A stretch of 64,000 bases of DNA, from positions 1 to 64,000 of the forward strand of contig JAVKEP010000098.1 in NCBI GenBank assembly GCA_040221375.1. Direction: 5' to 3'. Each line of letters begins with the position of its first letter. The first letter of the stretch is position 1. The stretch comes from SHAN690 sp040221375. GTDB taxonomy: Bacteria > Bacteroidota > Bacteroidia > Flavobacteriales_G > Salibacteraceae. The translations under genes were made by a program, and so were the position numbers. Shown here in pieces: positions 30,101 through 37,330 of this stretch. The notes beneath the pieces are model-generated. The model was not told the DNA's origin. It searched no databases and saw only the letters and a list, made by a program, of their open reading frames with translations.

Positions 30101-30380
30101 TGGCGTGAACATCGGTCCCGTTTTACCCACCGCTTTCACCCCAGATGGCGACAACTACAACGACCGCTGGAATTTGAAGGAACTCGCCAGCTATCCTGGA
30201 TGCGTCGTGAGCGTTTACAATCGCTGGGGACACAAGATTTTTGAATCCGACGGATACGGAGAGTCTTGGGACGGAACGTACAATGGAGAGCCGTTACCCA
30301 GCGGAAGTTATTTCTATGTCATTGATCTGAATGTGGATGAAGTTCCCCCTCAAACCGGTTCCGTAACGATCATAAAATGA
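21108..30380 (+). CDS. Giant multidomain surface adhesin with T9SS type B (gliding-motility-type) sorting domain
   Basis: A 3090-residue exported protein. Order: signal peptide 1-26; Gly-rich domain about 53-265; two GEVED domains 268-416 and 417-561 (both end GE[VA]EEYT); a repeat split by a C-type lectin domain (about 619-736, with EPN at 703-705 and WND at 722-724); a second repeat split by a beta-propeller of about 270 residues (815-1085); eighteen HYR-like repeats of about 81 residues (1139-2595); two HYR domains (2596-2755); Ig-like modules; and a CHU_C/type B sorting domain (about 3005-3090, LPTAFTPDGDNYNDRW). EPN suggests mannose-type, Ca-dependent sugar binding, by analogy with animal lectins. 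The start is GTG, since no in-frame ATG precedes the signal peptide. It overlaps the PorP/SprF gene by ATGA. Confidence 0.92.
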   Translation: MPVITILRSTLLFLLTFSCYVAFPQAGQTVTFNYTGAAQTFTVPTGVTSLIVDMAGAQGGPSNYSGVGGLGGRVQCTLSVTGGQVLNLYVGGAGASPAGGFNGGGTGTAPGNNGGGGGGATDIRVGGTALANRSVVAGGGGGGSQGNGGAGGGLTGAQGSTNGSGIWATGGTQSAGGSGGLYNTGSCAPGAFANNGSLGVGGNGISGGGACTNYGGSGGGGGYYGGGGMQINGAGGGSSYSDASASGVVHTQGYQSGNGFITFTYDAYCAPSYTTGCSVGDQVQNFSTTGGTTNITNNGSGCSANNYGDYTSLVHTQAFGDTVNFSVQSGATYAQGFTIWVDWNENYVYESNELMWNSGTASTAAFTGSFVIPFAISQGPRTMRVRAVYAGVTSDPCAFFNAYGEVEEYTIDVTSPYCSPSFTTGCAVGDQIENFSTTGGTTNITNNGSGCNGPVGDFTNLIHTTQQASTVSFSVQSGPVYAQGFGIWVDWDKNGIYDSGEQMWNSGTASTTAFSGSFTVPCDVDTGRTIMRVVATYAGLPSGPCISATYGEAEEYTMHITSETTEPISAPFASVAATLNEYGSVIVDSALVDSASSDNCSVTVRVAESIIPGFEDQVELLGTLGGHTYFLTNAMMSKAAAQALATSMGGYLASISSQAENDFLQPRVSGSFPWIGLTDGAAEGTFVWDNGEAFSYSNWSGGEPNNAGNEDCVQYYYTTGFWNDVLCSNSYPGIIEINQDMEFSESIYYGCSDTGSHYIYLEAQDNNGNTDYEYSLVTVSDVTGPTIQADDFNVYLDASGQAVIPASMLDGSIAKGILYFASTNNPRIWQVDIDSTTPAILFDNAGGGSGGPVGLDYSLILDSIYFGGGNYDSVYRINANGLGSQYVLPNTDGSVSTNNRHEVDIDRSGNRLFFTAGDDGIFVGNLDGTGTSINIYDPPGAGSSGMDFNPRNGRVYINQTTGNTIESLNDDGSDFQTLFNSGDGVSSPRQVVVDPIGEKVYWVNRGTGSIMVGNLDGSGSPSNVYTSQPGIYGIDYYAPADMLYWTRFGASDQIYRAPADGSGTPELLYNSNFGSVRGITTSGLYPAGIYVTDNCGLASFTVSGDTFYCGDLGVNALTINAIDVHGNTSSSSVNVFVLDTLAPTAVAAGDTVFLDALGNGSISSAALDLGSTDNCGVSISVSDSVFDCSHLGSNSIWFYATDPSGNVDSVQLTIEVVDNIAPTVVTQNINVFLDATGNASILPGDIDNGSDDVCGIETLALDVSTFTCANIGSPVTVTLTATDSSNNSDTASAVVTVFDNIAPTVITKNITVNLDFTGNVTIPSDSLDDGSNDACGIQSIVLSDSTFDCSDVGSPVLVYITVTDQQGNSDTGQAYVTVQDLIAPVIFTFDTLVIPLDTNGQYTLTPAEVDSASSDACNPVTYGLDISAFDCDDHNTPIIVTLTGTDPSGNSATGTTVVIVQDTFIPEVITQNITVQLDGTGNASIVANDVDNGSNDGCGIASRSVDISAFDCSDVGSPVTVTLTVTDSSGNSSSNTATVTVEDNVAPSAFANNLTIQLDSATGLASITPDSVDNASSDACGIATLSLSQSTFDCTDALAPVQVVLTVTDSNGNSDTAHAYITVQDVTAPTMIVYDTIEVLLDANGQHILAVSELDSGTFDACPVTYTISPLGLDCDDHGNPMNVTLTATDQSGNTASAVIVVIAYDSVPPIVVTQDVTVFLDAFGQASITANDINNGSSDSCGIDNIGIDTSNFTCASWNTPITVTLYVEDVNGNSNTNTATVTVVDNLPPTASTIGSDTVYLDINGNASVTALGINNSSTDNCAIESWVLNDSTFDCSDVGAPVQIVLTVTDSSGNSDTAHAYVTVFDLIVPTISIQDTAVYLDVSGNATITASYVDIGTSDACSLSSIAINDSVFDCSHHGDTITTWFIATDVNGNVDSQEVDLYILDTVRPAVITQNLTLSLDSFGDTSITPAMVDNLSSDACGILSYALDVTEFTCGDVGANTVVLTVTDSNGNADSATAIVTIVDDIAPVIAIQDVTLGIDTFGTAILTPSMADIGTNDACGIANLVLSDTLFDCTDIGNTYTIGFIATDVNGNVATDSFDVTIVDLLPPIIQAQNITVQLDSFGSFNINLGMVDVGTFDNCGLDTMWITDTTFACADLGPNVVEYIAIDIYGNADTADFTVTVEDVQPPVVTTVPLTLMLDASGQAIIDADSVDNNSSDNCSITATWLSDSIFDCDDTSAVQIITLYAQDQSGNIDSATAAITIIDDLVPIVITNDLALSLDSFGDVSIVANDIDSNSSDNCGIQSMTLSKYDFGCGDVFAPNTVTLYVQDVSGNLDSATAVVTISDDIAPALLAQNITIALDSSGIWTIDSSDVDTGSWDACGIHSLWLEQDTFMCADIGVNTLWYYGLDIHGNVDSIELDITVIDAIAPAISIMDTFYVYLDTFGLATMTADSIDIATADNCSLLSISIDTSEFTCANHGDTLQVTFTAEDAYGNVSTDTCIFIINDTLAPLIFAHSDTFYLDSNGQFTFGVADLNDSTQDACGVDTMYLSDTIVTCSTVDSTLEIQFNAIDIYGNQSAQNLNITVLDTTHPVIVCNDSIVQDNDIDQCGAIVSFSWPTATDNCSIDTIVQIDTTGLDTGSFFPVGITQLTYVAYDQSGNTDTCSFIIEIIDWQTPQILCQSDTLICDTTYVFTYPDYLDNCTGFDVVQIAGIASGAFYPVGATVNRFAVTDSYGNSDTCEYEVFRYDFPSIADAGPDQEKCEEYSTTLVGNVPTVGFGFWRLVSGGATITDSTDASSAVTAIAVGTTELEWRIENGVCPIERDTMQISEYLNPVAANAGIDIVLCDTSEGQLAAIIDSIGIGTWLPTNNGTEILDSTAFNSTLAGLSLGSFSYVWRVVNGVCPITFDTVSLDVVPFTEVSAGEDIFIFHPSNTVLNAASTLPSTFTWSPASALLSTTGDSVIAAPRETTEFVVTAETEFGCKTRDTVMVGVNIGPVLPTAFTPDGDNYNDRWNLKELASYPGCVVSVYNRWGHKIFESDGYGESWDGTYNGEPLPSGSYFYVIDLNVDEVPPQTGSVTIIK
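21261..21908 (+). repeat. Glycine-rich coding region of the giant adhesin
   Basis: GGN/GGT/GGA-rich codons encode a Gly-rich domain with runs such as NNGGGGGGATDIRVGG and VVAGGGGGGS. The motif DIRVGG followed by a Gly run is typical of the 'glycine-rich protein' domain found in bacterial exoproteins. The antisense strand reads as a long proline-rich frame that is not a gene. Confidence 0.75.
24522..28892 (+). repeat. Eighteen tandem HYR-like repeats (about 81 residues each) in the giant adhesin
   Basis: The coding DNA holds 18 units of about 243 bp. Each protein unit starts near D-x-x-A-P, continues with a strand of the type VFLDATGNASI, then a D-x-CGI segment, then F-x-C-x-D-x-G, and ends TVTDSSGNSDTA-x-VTV. 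Two Cys occur in nearly every unit at fixed positions, suggesting one disulphide per repeat. Units differ clearly at DNA level, so the array is old and not a recent expansion. Confidence 0.85.
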
Positions 30381-31372
30381 AACGAGCATTAGCCCATATC
30401 GCCTTGATTATTCTGGTCTGTTTCTTCGCCATTGGTGCCCGCGGACAGCAAGTTTATCAGTTCAGTCAGTACCTGCAGAATCTGTACATTCTCAATTCTG
30501 CCACTGCTGGTCTTCACGATTATACCGAAGTCAACCTCAGTTATCGAAACCAATGGGTTGGCATTACGAATAGTCCGACTACCTATTACGTCAGCGTCAC
30601 ACAGCCCATCGGAAAACGCATCGAGATCAATCCTCAGAATTCTTCTGTCAGGATAAGTTCTCCAGCTGCCTACACATCCATCCAACGAAAGTCTTACCAT
30701 GCCATAGGTGGCTACGCCGCCCGGGATTCTTACGGTCCTTATGGCCTCACGATGGCCGGCTTGTCCTATACCTTTCACCTGCCCATTGCCAAGCAACTGA
30801 GCGTCGCTTTTTCACCCAGTGTTGGCTACACATCTGTGACCTTCGATCAAAGCAAAGCAGTGGTTGAGTTCAGTGGAGATCCGACGTACATGAACTATGT
30901 GTCCACTAGGGCCGCGAGTTCGTTGATGGACATCAATCTGGCATTCTGGATGTATCATCCCAAGTTCTTTGTAGGTTATTCAACCGATCAGCTGGTCCAG
31001 GATAGATTGAAGCTTTCGAATCAGATTACCTTGGAGGAAATCAAAGCACATCACAACTTAATCGCAGGATATCACTATCGAATCAACAGAAACATGACCC
31101 TCACGCCAAGCGTGCTGGTGAAATATGTCGGGCAGGCTCCGATCTCTGCCGATCTGAACGTCCGATTGGATTACCAAGATCGCTTCTGGGGTGGGATTTC
31201 ATTCCGCAATTCGAACTCCCTTGTAGGTATGGCTGGAATTCATTTGTCGAATACGCTTCGGTTTGGATATGCATTTGACTTCACATTGTCTTCTATTCAA
31301 ACGAATAACATCGGCAGCCATGAGGTTATGCTAGGATTGAATTTGTTCAACAAAGAGAAAGCAATCTTTTAA
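30377..31372 (+). CDS. PorP/SprF family type IX secretion membrane protein
   Basis: A 331-residue outer-membrane protein with a signal peptide (ending ARG-QQ) and the family hallmark near the mature N-terminus: YQFSQYLQNLYILNSATAG followed by LSYRNQWVGI. The rest is a barrel-like series of strands ending in VMLGLNLFNKE. In Flavobacterium, SprF is needed for secretion of the type B sorting-domain adhesin SprB. Here the gene overlaps the giant type B adhesin gene by four bases, so it is probably that adhesin's dedicated partner. An OmpA-family gene follows after 9 bp. Confidence 0.92.
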   Translation: MKRALAHIALIILVCFFAIGARGQQVYQFSQYLQNLYILNSATAGLHDYTEVNLSYRNQWVGITNSPTTYYVSVTQPIGKRIEINPQNSSVRISSPAAYTSIQRKSYHAIGGYAARDSYGPYGLTMAGLSYTFHLPIAKQLSVAFSPSVGYTSVTFDQSKAVVEFSGDPTYMNYVSTRAASSLMDINLAFWMYHPKFFVGYSTDQLVQDRLKLSNQITLEEIKAHHNLIAGYHYRINRNMTLTPSVLVKYVGQAPISADLNVRLDYQDRFWGGISFRNSNSLVGMAGIHLSNTLRFGYAFDFTLSSIQTNNIGSHEVMLGLNLFNKEKAIF

Positions 31373-31381
31373 CGCTCCTGA

Positions 31382-34300
31382 ATGAACCGCCTACTCCTAA
31401 CCACTACCTTCTTTCTCTTTTTAGGCCTCGCACAGGCTCAAATTGGTTTTCGATTTGAATCGGTAGAAGCCTTGACTCCGCTGATCAATGGCGAGTACGA
31501 AGAGAGCAGTCCTGTCTTTGACCCTGTGGGCCAGCGCCTCTATTTCTCCCGCACATTGCACCCGGATAACAAAGGAGGCAAAACGGTTGGGCAGGATCTG
31601 TGGTACAGCGACTTAACCGGAGGTGCGTGGGGCGCTCCATCGAATGACTTGGGAAAGCTGAACAATTATCTCAACAATGCGACCATTGGACTCTCAAAGG
31701 ACGGACAGCGCATGTACATGCTCGGCACCTACATTCGAAAAGTGGCCTTGCAAAGTGGGTTTTCGATGACCGAAAAGGATGAGGAAGGTGCTTGGCCTCG
31801 TCCTGAGGGGCTGGACATTAATGGGCTGAACATCAAAGGAGATTTTTACGGTGGATTCATGAGCGCTTCTGAAGACGTTCTTGTGATTTCGATGGAAAGC
31901 AATAATTCAAAAGGTCAAGAAGACTTGTACGTTTCGCTTAGGACCGCAGATGGTTGGGGCAAGCCCATCTGGATGGGCGACAGTATCAATTCTAGCGGCT
32001 ACGAGATTTCTCCCTACCTCTTTGAGGATGGCAAAACACTGCTCTTTGCTTCGGACGGATTGGGCGGGCGAGGAGATTGCGACATCTTCTATTCATATCG
32101 GCTGGATTCTACCTGGACCCGTTGGTCAAAGCCAGTAAACGCTGGCAAGAAAATCAATTCTCCCGGCTTTGATGCCTTTCCCTTTGCCAGTGGTGAGACC
32201 TTGTACTTTAGTTCCAACCGCAACGATAGTCTGAGCAACATCTACACGGCATTGAACAAGCTTTATTTCAAGGAAGCCGATATGCTGCGTTTGGTTTTCG
32301 AATCATTTGATTCGCGTATCTCGGATTTGAAGGTTGAGGTGCGCGATGAAAAGGGCGAGCTCGTCGGTGCGTACTATCCTGGTGTTGACGACGTCATTTC
32401 CATCGCCGGACTTAGAGAGAAGAAGGAATATACCTTGACTCCTAGTCACCCAATGATCGACCTAAAGCTATTTGACCCACAATTATTGAACGCCGATGGG
32501 GCAATCATCGAATTCTTGGAGTACAACGACGACGGAACGCTGAGGCTCACTCCACGACTCCCAGAGGTTGTGGCGGAAATGCCCGCGCTCGAAAACCCAG
32601 CGTTTAAAACAGGAATGAGGGGTGTATTCGAGGTCGATCGCACGCCCGTTTCAGGCATCATGCTGGCATTGGTTGATGCCGATGGTAAGGTCTATCAGTA
32701 CACCAAAACCGAAAACCGAGGCGCCTTTCTCTTTGCAGATACCCCCGACAGCCTTGACCTCCAAATTCAGATCGTCAGCGATCTGGAATACATCAAGAAA
32801 AACGGTGCCATCTACTACACCGATGAACAGGGAAAGAAACTGTTCAAAAGCACCGTCGATAAAGACGGTAAGTTCAAGTACCAAAAAATCCAAGCGCGAG
32901 AAATGGCCCAGCTCAAGTCGTTGAGCTCCTTGGACACAAAAATGACAGAAGCAGCCGCTCCTAGTGCCGGTGTGTTTTCATATGAAAACCTACCTCAAGA
33001 CGGAATCACCCTTCGCCTGTACGACGAGAATAACCAACTTATTGAAGAGGTAGTGACCAATGAAGCTGGTGAGTTCATGTTTACCAAACTCCGCGCCGAT
33101 CAAAATTTCAGTATTCGGCCTGCTGATGAGGCGCTCGCCGGAGGTAATCTCGCCTTTCTAGACAAGAATGGCAATGCCGTGACAAACCTCGAAGACAGTG
33201 AATACGGATTCCGCTACCAAGCCTTGCGTCCCGAGTTAATCGCAGGTCTTCGTTTGCTTGAAGAGGACTTTGACGACAACCGCCTTTCACAGAATTTTGT
33301 TTTCACCATTGGTTTGTACAAGTATAAAAACCTGCCAACCGATGGTATTTCGCTCAACCTGATCGATGAAAATGACAACATTATTGAAACCGTAACCACA
33401 GACGCAAGTGGTCACTTTGTGTTCTCGATGCTGAAGCCAAATCAAAATTATCGCGTTCAAGTCGCTGGGGTGAGTGACGCTGAAATGCCAGAAACACAAC
33501 TCTACTTTGTGGACAGTGACGGAACCGTTAATACCGCTTTGATCGATGGGGAGAACTTCTACACCTTCGATCAATTAAACGAGGAGTACTTTTTCAACAT
33601 CTCTCAAATCAACTCTGAGGAGGCGAAAGAATTGGTAACTGAGAGCTTTAAAGACGTGAAGGGTCGTTTTGACTTTCAGAGCCTTGGCAAAGAAGGTGTC
33701 AAGCTAGAGTTGCTGGATGAAAATCAGAAAGTAATCGAAACCGTTTACACCGACTCAAATGGAAACTTCATCTTCAACAAACTGGCCAAAGAATCGGAAT
33801 ACTTCGTTCGGCTTGCTGAAGAAGACCAAGGTTTGTTGGACGAGGCCCGGTTTGTTTTTGAGAATGAAGAAAACGAGGAACTGATACAAGAAGGTCCTAC
33901 AGAGTCTGGTTTCAAATTTGTGACCTTGGCTAGGGAAGATGGCTCCTTCGCTGGCATGCGCTTGACCGAGAATCCGGAAATGGACATCACCCGATTCTTG
34001 CCGAAAGAGCCTAAAAACATCAACTCTACCTCGCCAAAAGCAGGACAACCCACCCCAGAAGGTGAGGAAATAGATCACAACGACCTCAAGCTTAAAAGCA
34101 TTTACTTCAACTTCAACAGTGTGCGGTTGAGCAACAGTGATCGCTACCGCCTCAATCGGGTCTACCCTCTCATAAAGAATTCTGCACAGCCTGTCTTGGT
34201 CGTCGGACATTCTTGCGACCTCGGAGATCCTAAAGTCGCGGCAGAAATTTCCAAGATGCGCGCGGAGATCGTGAAAGAATACCTGGTGAACCTGGGAATG

Positions 34301-34408
34301 GATCCCGAACAAATCTTAGTCGAAGGAATAGGTGCACCGGGAGATAAACTCACCTACGGTCAACGCCTCGAGATGCGAAGGGTGGATATATTCCACTTGG
34401 CTCCCTGA
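31382..34408 (+). CDS. OmpA-family protein with PD40 propeller and four Ig/CNA-B-like repeats
   Basis: A 1008-residue protein: signal peptide (MNRLLLTTTFFLFLGLAQAQ); PD40 propeller about 30-300 (SSPVFDPVGQRLYFSR, DGQRMYM, DGKTLLFASDGLGG, SGETLYFSSNR); four repeats of about 115 residues; and a C-terminal OmpA peptidoglycan-binding domain (about 895-1008, IYFNFNSVRLSNSD... GHSCDLGD...MRAEIVKEYL). In the OmpA domain the usual GHTD Asp is replaced by Cys followed by Asp. It probably anchors the adhesin/SprF assembly to the cell wall, as inferred from the operon and from PorE-like OmpA proteins of the T9SS. Third and last gene of the surface operon. Confidence 0.88.
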   Translation: MNRLLLTTTFFLFLGLAQAQIGFRFESVEALTPLINGEYEESSPVFDPVGQRLYFSRTLHPDNKGGKTVGQDLWYSDLTGGAWGAPSNDLGKLNNYLNNATIGLSKDGQRMYMLGTYIRKVALQSGFSMTEKDEEGAWPRPEGLDINGLNIKGDFYGGFMSASEDVLVISMESNNSKGQEDLYVSLRTADGWGKPIWMGDSINSSGYEISPYLFEDGKTLLFASDGLGGRGDCDIFYSYRLDSTWTRWSKPVNAGKKINSPGFDAFPFASGETLYFSSNRNDSLSNIYTALNKLYFKEADMLRLVFESFDSRISDLKVEVRDEKGELVGAYYPGVDDVISIAGLREKKEYTLTPSHPMIDLKLFDPQLLNADGAIIEFLEYNDDGTLRLTPRLPEVVAEMPALENPAFKTGMRGVFEVDRTPVSGIMLALVDADGKVYQYTKTENRGAFLFADTPDSLDLQIQIVSDLEYIKKNGAIYYTDEQGKKLFKSTVDKDGKFKYQKIQAREMAQLKSLSSLDTKMTEAAAPSAGVFSYENLPQDGITLRLYDENNQLIEEVVTNEAGEFMFTKLRADQNFSIRPADEALAGGNLAFLDKNGNAVTNLEDSEYGFRYQALRPELIAGLRLLEEDFDDNRLSQNFVFTIGLYKYKNLPTDGISLNLIDENDNIIETVTTDASGHFVFSMLKPNQNYRVQVAGVSDAEMPETQLYFVDSDGTVNTALIDGENFYTFDQLNEEYFFNISQINSEEAKELVTESFKDVKGRFDFQSLGKEGVKLELLDENQKVIETVYTDSNGNFIFNKLAKESEYFVRLAEEDQGLLDEARFVFENEENEELIQEGPTESGFKFVTLAREDGSFAGMRLTENPEMDITRFLPKEPKNINSTSPKAGQPTPEGEEIDHNDLKLKSIYFNFNSVRLSNSDRYRLNRVYPLIKNSAQPVLVVGHSCDLGDPKVAAEISKMRAEIVKEYLVNLGMDPEQILVEGIGAPGDKLTYGQRLEMRRVDIFHLAP
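32621..34000 (+). repeat. Four tandem ~115-residue repeats in the OmpA-family protein
   Basis: Units begin near 32621, 32969, 33311 and 33662 (348, 342 and 351 bp apart). Shared core: G-[VL]-F/Y, then LP-x-DGI-x-L-x-L-x-DEN, then IET-x-x-T, then G-x-F-x-F. These look like Ig-fold/CNA-B-type stalk modules. Confidence 0.65.
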
Positions 34409-34448
34409 CATTTTCATGACACAATCTTTGGTCAATGGCTAGACTTTC

Positions 34449-35702
34449 GTGCTCCATTTGAAGCACTTCAAAGTCATAGCATTAACCCACCGCCATCTCG
34501 GTTTAGATCTCGTGGGAAAGTTTCACGTCGAGCCCGACCAACAAAAGCTTCGATTTGAAGCGGCGTTCGTCGATCTCGAGATTAAGGAATGCATGTTTCT
34601 CTCAACATGCAACCGGGTGGAATTCTTCTTTCGAACGCCTAATTCGCTCACGGTGGACTACGTAGACAAACTTCTTGCTGCCTGTTATCCGCATCTGAAG
34701 CCAGAAGAAATTGAAGCCGGGGTGCAAGCAGCTCGACTGCACAGTGGTGAAGAAGCGATTCGTCACATCTTTCATGTGGCCAGTTCCTTGGATTCATTGG
34801 TCATCGGCGAACGAGAAATCATCACCCAAGTACGGACTGCCTTTGAGCGGGCTAGTTCAGATGGGTTCACCGGAGACTACATACGACTCGCTATTCAGAA
34901 GGCCGTTGAAACGGCCAAACAAGTGTATACTGAAACGGCGATTGCGACCAAACCCATCTCGGTGGTCAACCTTGCCTACCGAAAGCTTTTGGAATACGAC
35001 TTATCAAGCGAAACAGCCATCATCTACATCGGTGCAGGTCAAACCATAGAGGCCATTGCTGGGAATCTTCGAAAGCATTCCTTTAAGTCGGTTAAAGTGT
35101 TCAATCGCACTGCGAAAAAGGCAGAAAAGCTCGCAGAAGTTTTGGGCGGTCAGGGCTATGGTTTAAATGATTTGGTAGCGCGTGCTGGTGAATTCGATGT
35201 CATCGTTACATGCACAGGTTCGGATCGATCCATCATCAACTCTGACACTTTCAAATCGATGGGGGTAAAAGGGAAAAAAACGATCGTTGACCTTGCCATT
35301 CCAAATGATATTGACGCTTCGGTGCTCACTCATTTTGACGTTGATTACATCAGCATTGAGGATCTGAAAGGGGAAGCGAAGCTGAATCTAAGAGCGCGCG
35401 AAAAAGAAGTTTTCCGATGTGAGCAACTGGTAGAGCAGCGCTTAGAGGAGTTCGAAGACGCATTCAAAACACGTAAGCTCGAGCTCGCCATGCAGGAAGT
35501 GCCTGCATTAATGAAGGAAATCAAACTTCGCGCACTCGACAAGACCTTCGCAAAAGAAATCGATCAAATGGATCCTGAGGCGAGAAAAACTCTGGAAAAA
35601 GTCATCGACTACCTCGAGAAAAAATACATTTCTCTTCCAATGAAAATGGCCAAGCAAGTTGTGTTAGAACAAGACCTTAAAGACCCCATCCTTGAGCACT
35701 AA
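34449..35702 (+). CDS. hemA: Glutamyl-tRNA reductase
   Basis: Reduces glutamyl-tRNA to glutamate-1-semialdehyde, the first step of the C5 route to haem. The N-terminal catalytic domain has the nucleophile Cys in STCNRVEF, then the HVASSLDSLVIGEREIITQVR block, the NADPH-binding domain with YIGAGQTIEAIAGNL, and a helical dimerisation domain. The start is GTG at 34449: an in-frame TAG lies at 34440-34442 and no ATG is available nearby. The end overlaps the hemC-hemD fusion by 11 bp, so the two are translationally coupled. Confidence 0.95.
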   Translation: MLHLKHFKVIALTHRHLGLDLVGKFHVEPDQQKLRFEAAFVDLEIKECMFLSTCNRVEFFFRTPNSLTVDYVDKLLAACYPHLKPEEIEAGVQAARLHSGEEAIRHIFHVASSLDSLVIGEREIITQVRTAFERASSDGFTGDYIRLAIQKAVETAKQVYTETAIATKPISVVNLAYRKLLEYDLSSETAIIYIGAGQTIEAIAGNLRKHSFKSVKVFNRTAKKAEKLAEVLGGQGYGLNDLVARAGEFDVIVTCTGSDRSIINSDTFKSMGVKGKKTIVDLAIPNDIDASVLTHFDVDYISIEDLKGEAKLNLRAREKEVFRCEQLVEQRLEEFEDAFKTRKLELAMQEVPALMKEIKLRALDKTFAKEIDQMDPEARKTLEKVIDYLEKKYISLPMKMAKQVVLEQDLKDPILEH

Positions 35703-37257
35703 AATTCGAATCGGAAGCCGTGGAAGCGACTTGGCGCTCTGGCAGGCAAAGTTTTTTCGTGAGCAGCTTGAGCTGATCGACGTTGCCTCTGAGATCATCA
35801 TCATCCAAACAAAGGGCGATAAAATCCAACATTTGAGTTTCGACAAAATCGAAGGAAAAGGCTTCTTTACGAAAGAAATCGAGGATTCGCTTTTACGGAA
35901 TGAAATTGACATCGCGATACACTCGCATAAGGATTTGGAGACGCAGAACCCTCCCGGCCTTACCGTGGCTGGCGTTTCGTACAGGGAGGATCCCTCGGAG
36001 CTCTTGTTGATCAGGAAAGAGGCGTTGGATTTCAGCCAAGTTTTAAACTTCAAGAAAGGGGCTGTCATCGGCACATCCTCTGCCCGCAGGAAAGGGCAAA
36101 TTCTATCGATGCGCCCAGACATACGCATTGAAGACATCCGTGGAAATGTGCCTACGCGGATCAACAAACTCAGGTCAGGAAAATTCGATGCAATCCTCCT
36201 CGCTTATGCTGGCGTTCACAGACTGCAAATCAATACGGAAGATCTGCACGTGGAAAAATTGGACCCTCGCTTTTTCATCCCGGCACCAGCCCAAGGAGTA
36301 CTGGCCTTCCAATGCAGAGAGGAGGATCACCGAACCATTGACTTGGTGCAGCAATTGCACCACTCTGATGTAGCAGAGGGCGTTGCAATCGAACGTGGCA
36401 TACTGGCTGGTTTCGGTGGCGGGTGTCACATCCCGATTGGCGTCTATGCAGAACGCCACATCGGCGGGTTCAAGGTTTGGGCTACCTACGGCAAGGAATG
36501 GGAGCGGTTTCCAGCGCGGGTACAATTCGATGCCTTGGACAAGGACAGCGCCCTCAAAACATTTGATCGTATCAAAGAAGGGGCACTTCCTCCTCGCGTC
36601 TTCATATCGAGGACATTATCCCCCGGTAATTTCTTTTTTCGTGCCTGTAAGGAGGTAGGGCTTGAAGTCACGGCCACGTCGTTAATCGAAATCCTCCCTC
36701 AACATTTCGAGGCTGACCCGGATCACTTCGATTGGGTGGTTTTCTCTTCTTCTAATGGGGTACGGACGTTTTTTGAAACGGTGTCTAAGAGCAATTGGAC
36801 GAATAAACAATTCGCTGCCGCAGGTGAATCCACTGCCAACGCCTTGGCATCGTATGGCATCAAAGCAAGCTTCGTCGGTTCGGGCAGCGATATGCAACGT
36901 ATTGCCAAAGAATTGGCGCGCGCAATTGGCACCCAAAACGCACTATTTCCGAGTTCCGATCGCTCTATTGGATCATTGGCTGAACGGCTTGATCCAGGTC
37001 AATGCACCGTCATCACTTCTTACAAAACCAAGCCCGTCGAGCAAAAAGTCAATCCGCACGACGCCTATGTATTCACCAGCCCGAGCAACGTTGAGTCGTT
37101 TCATAAAGCTGGCAATTCGATCCCAGCCGACGCTCATGTAGTAGCGATTGGCCCAAGCACATCAGCCGCCCTACATGAATACGACATAGCGCACGTAACG
37201 GCCTCCATTCCGTCCGAGCCTGAGCTATTCGCGCTATTGGCAAAGCAGAATGGATAA
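35692..37257 (+). CDS. hemCD: Hydroxymethylbilane synthase / uroporphyrinogen-III synthase fusion
   Basis: A 521-residue two-domain enzyme for consecutive haem steps. Residues 1 to about 300 are HemC: IGSRGSDLALWQA at the start, SHKDLETQ, TSSARRKGQ, PAPAQGVLAFQCR, and FGGGCHIPIG whose Cys carries the dipyrromethane cofactor. From about 305 onward (PRVFISRTLSPGNFFFRACKEVG) it is HemD with WVVFSSSNGVRTFF and YVFTSPSNVESF. The start is TTG inside the 3' end of hemA. A fused HemC-HemD is an economical way to keep unstable hydroxymethylbilane from closing to the wrong isomer. Confidence 0.94.
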   Translation: MSTKIRIGSRGSDLALWQAKFFREQLELIDVASEIIIIQTKGDKIQHLSFDKIEGKGFFTKEIEDSLLRNEIDIAIHSHKDLETQNPPGLTVAGVSYREDPSELLLIRKEALDFSQVLNFKKGAVIGTSSARRKGQILSMRPDIRIEDIRGNVPTRINKLRSGKFDAILLAYAGVHRLQINTEDLHVEKLDPRFFIPAPAQGVLAFQCREEDHRTIDLVQQLHHSDVAEGVAIERGILAGFGGGCHIPIGVYAERHIGGFKVWATYGKEWERFPARVQFDALDKDSALKTFDRIKEGALPPRVFISRTLSPGNFFFRACKEVGLEVTATSLIEILPQHFEADPDHFDWVVFSSSNGVRTFFETVSKSNWTNKQFAAAGESTANALASYGIKASFVGSGSDMQRIAKELARAIGTQNALFPSSDRSIGSLAERLDPGQCTVITSYKTKPVEQKVNPHDAYVFTSPSNVESFHKAGNSIPADAHVVAIGPSTSAALHEYDIAHVTASIPSEPELFALLAKQNG

Positions 37258-37263
37258 CTTTTA

Positions 37264-37289
37264 CCACCAAACCTCAAGGTGTTTTTTTT
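37264..37289 (+). terminator. Weak intrinsic terminator after hemCD
   Basis: A short CACC/GGTG stem with a 9-base loop is followed by eight Ts, just after the hemCD stop. The stem is only 4 bp, so termination may be partial. Confidence 0.35.
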
Positions 37290-37330
37290 CGTATCTACCT
37301 TCATCAGCTAAACTCTAAAACCTTTTTCGC

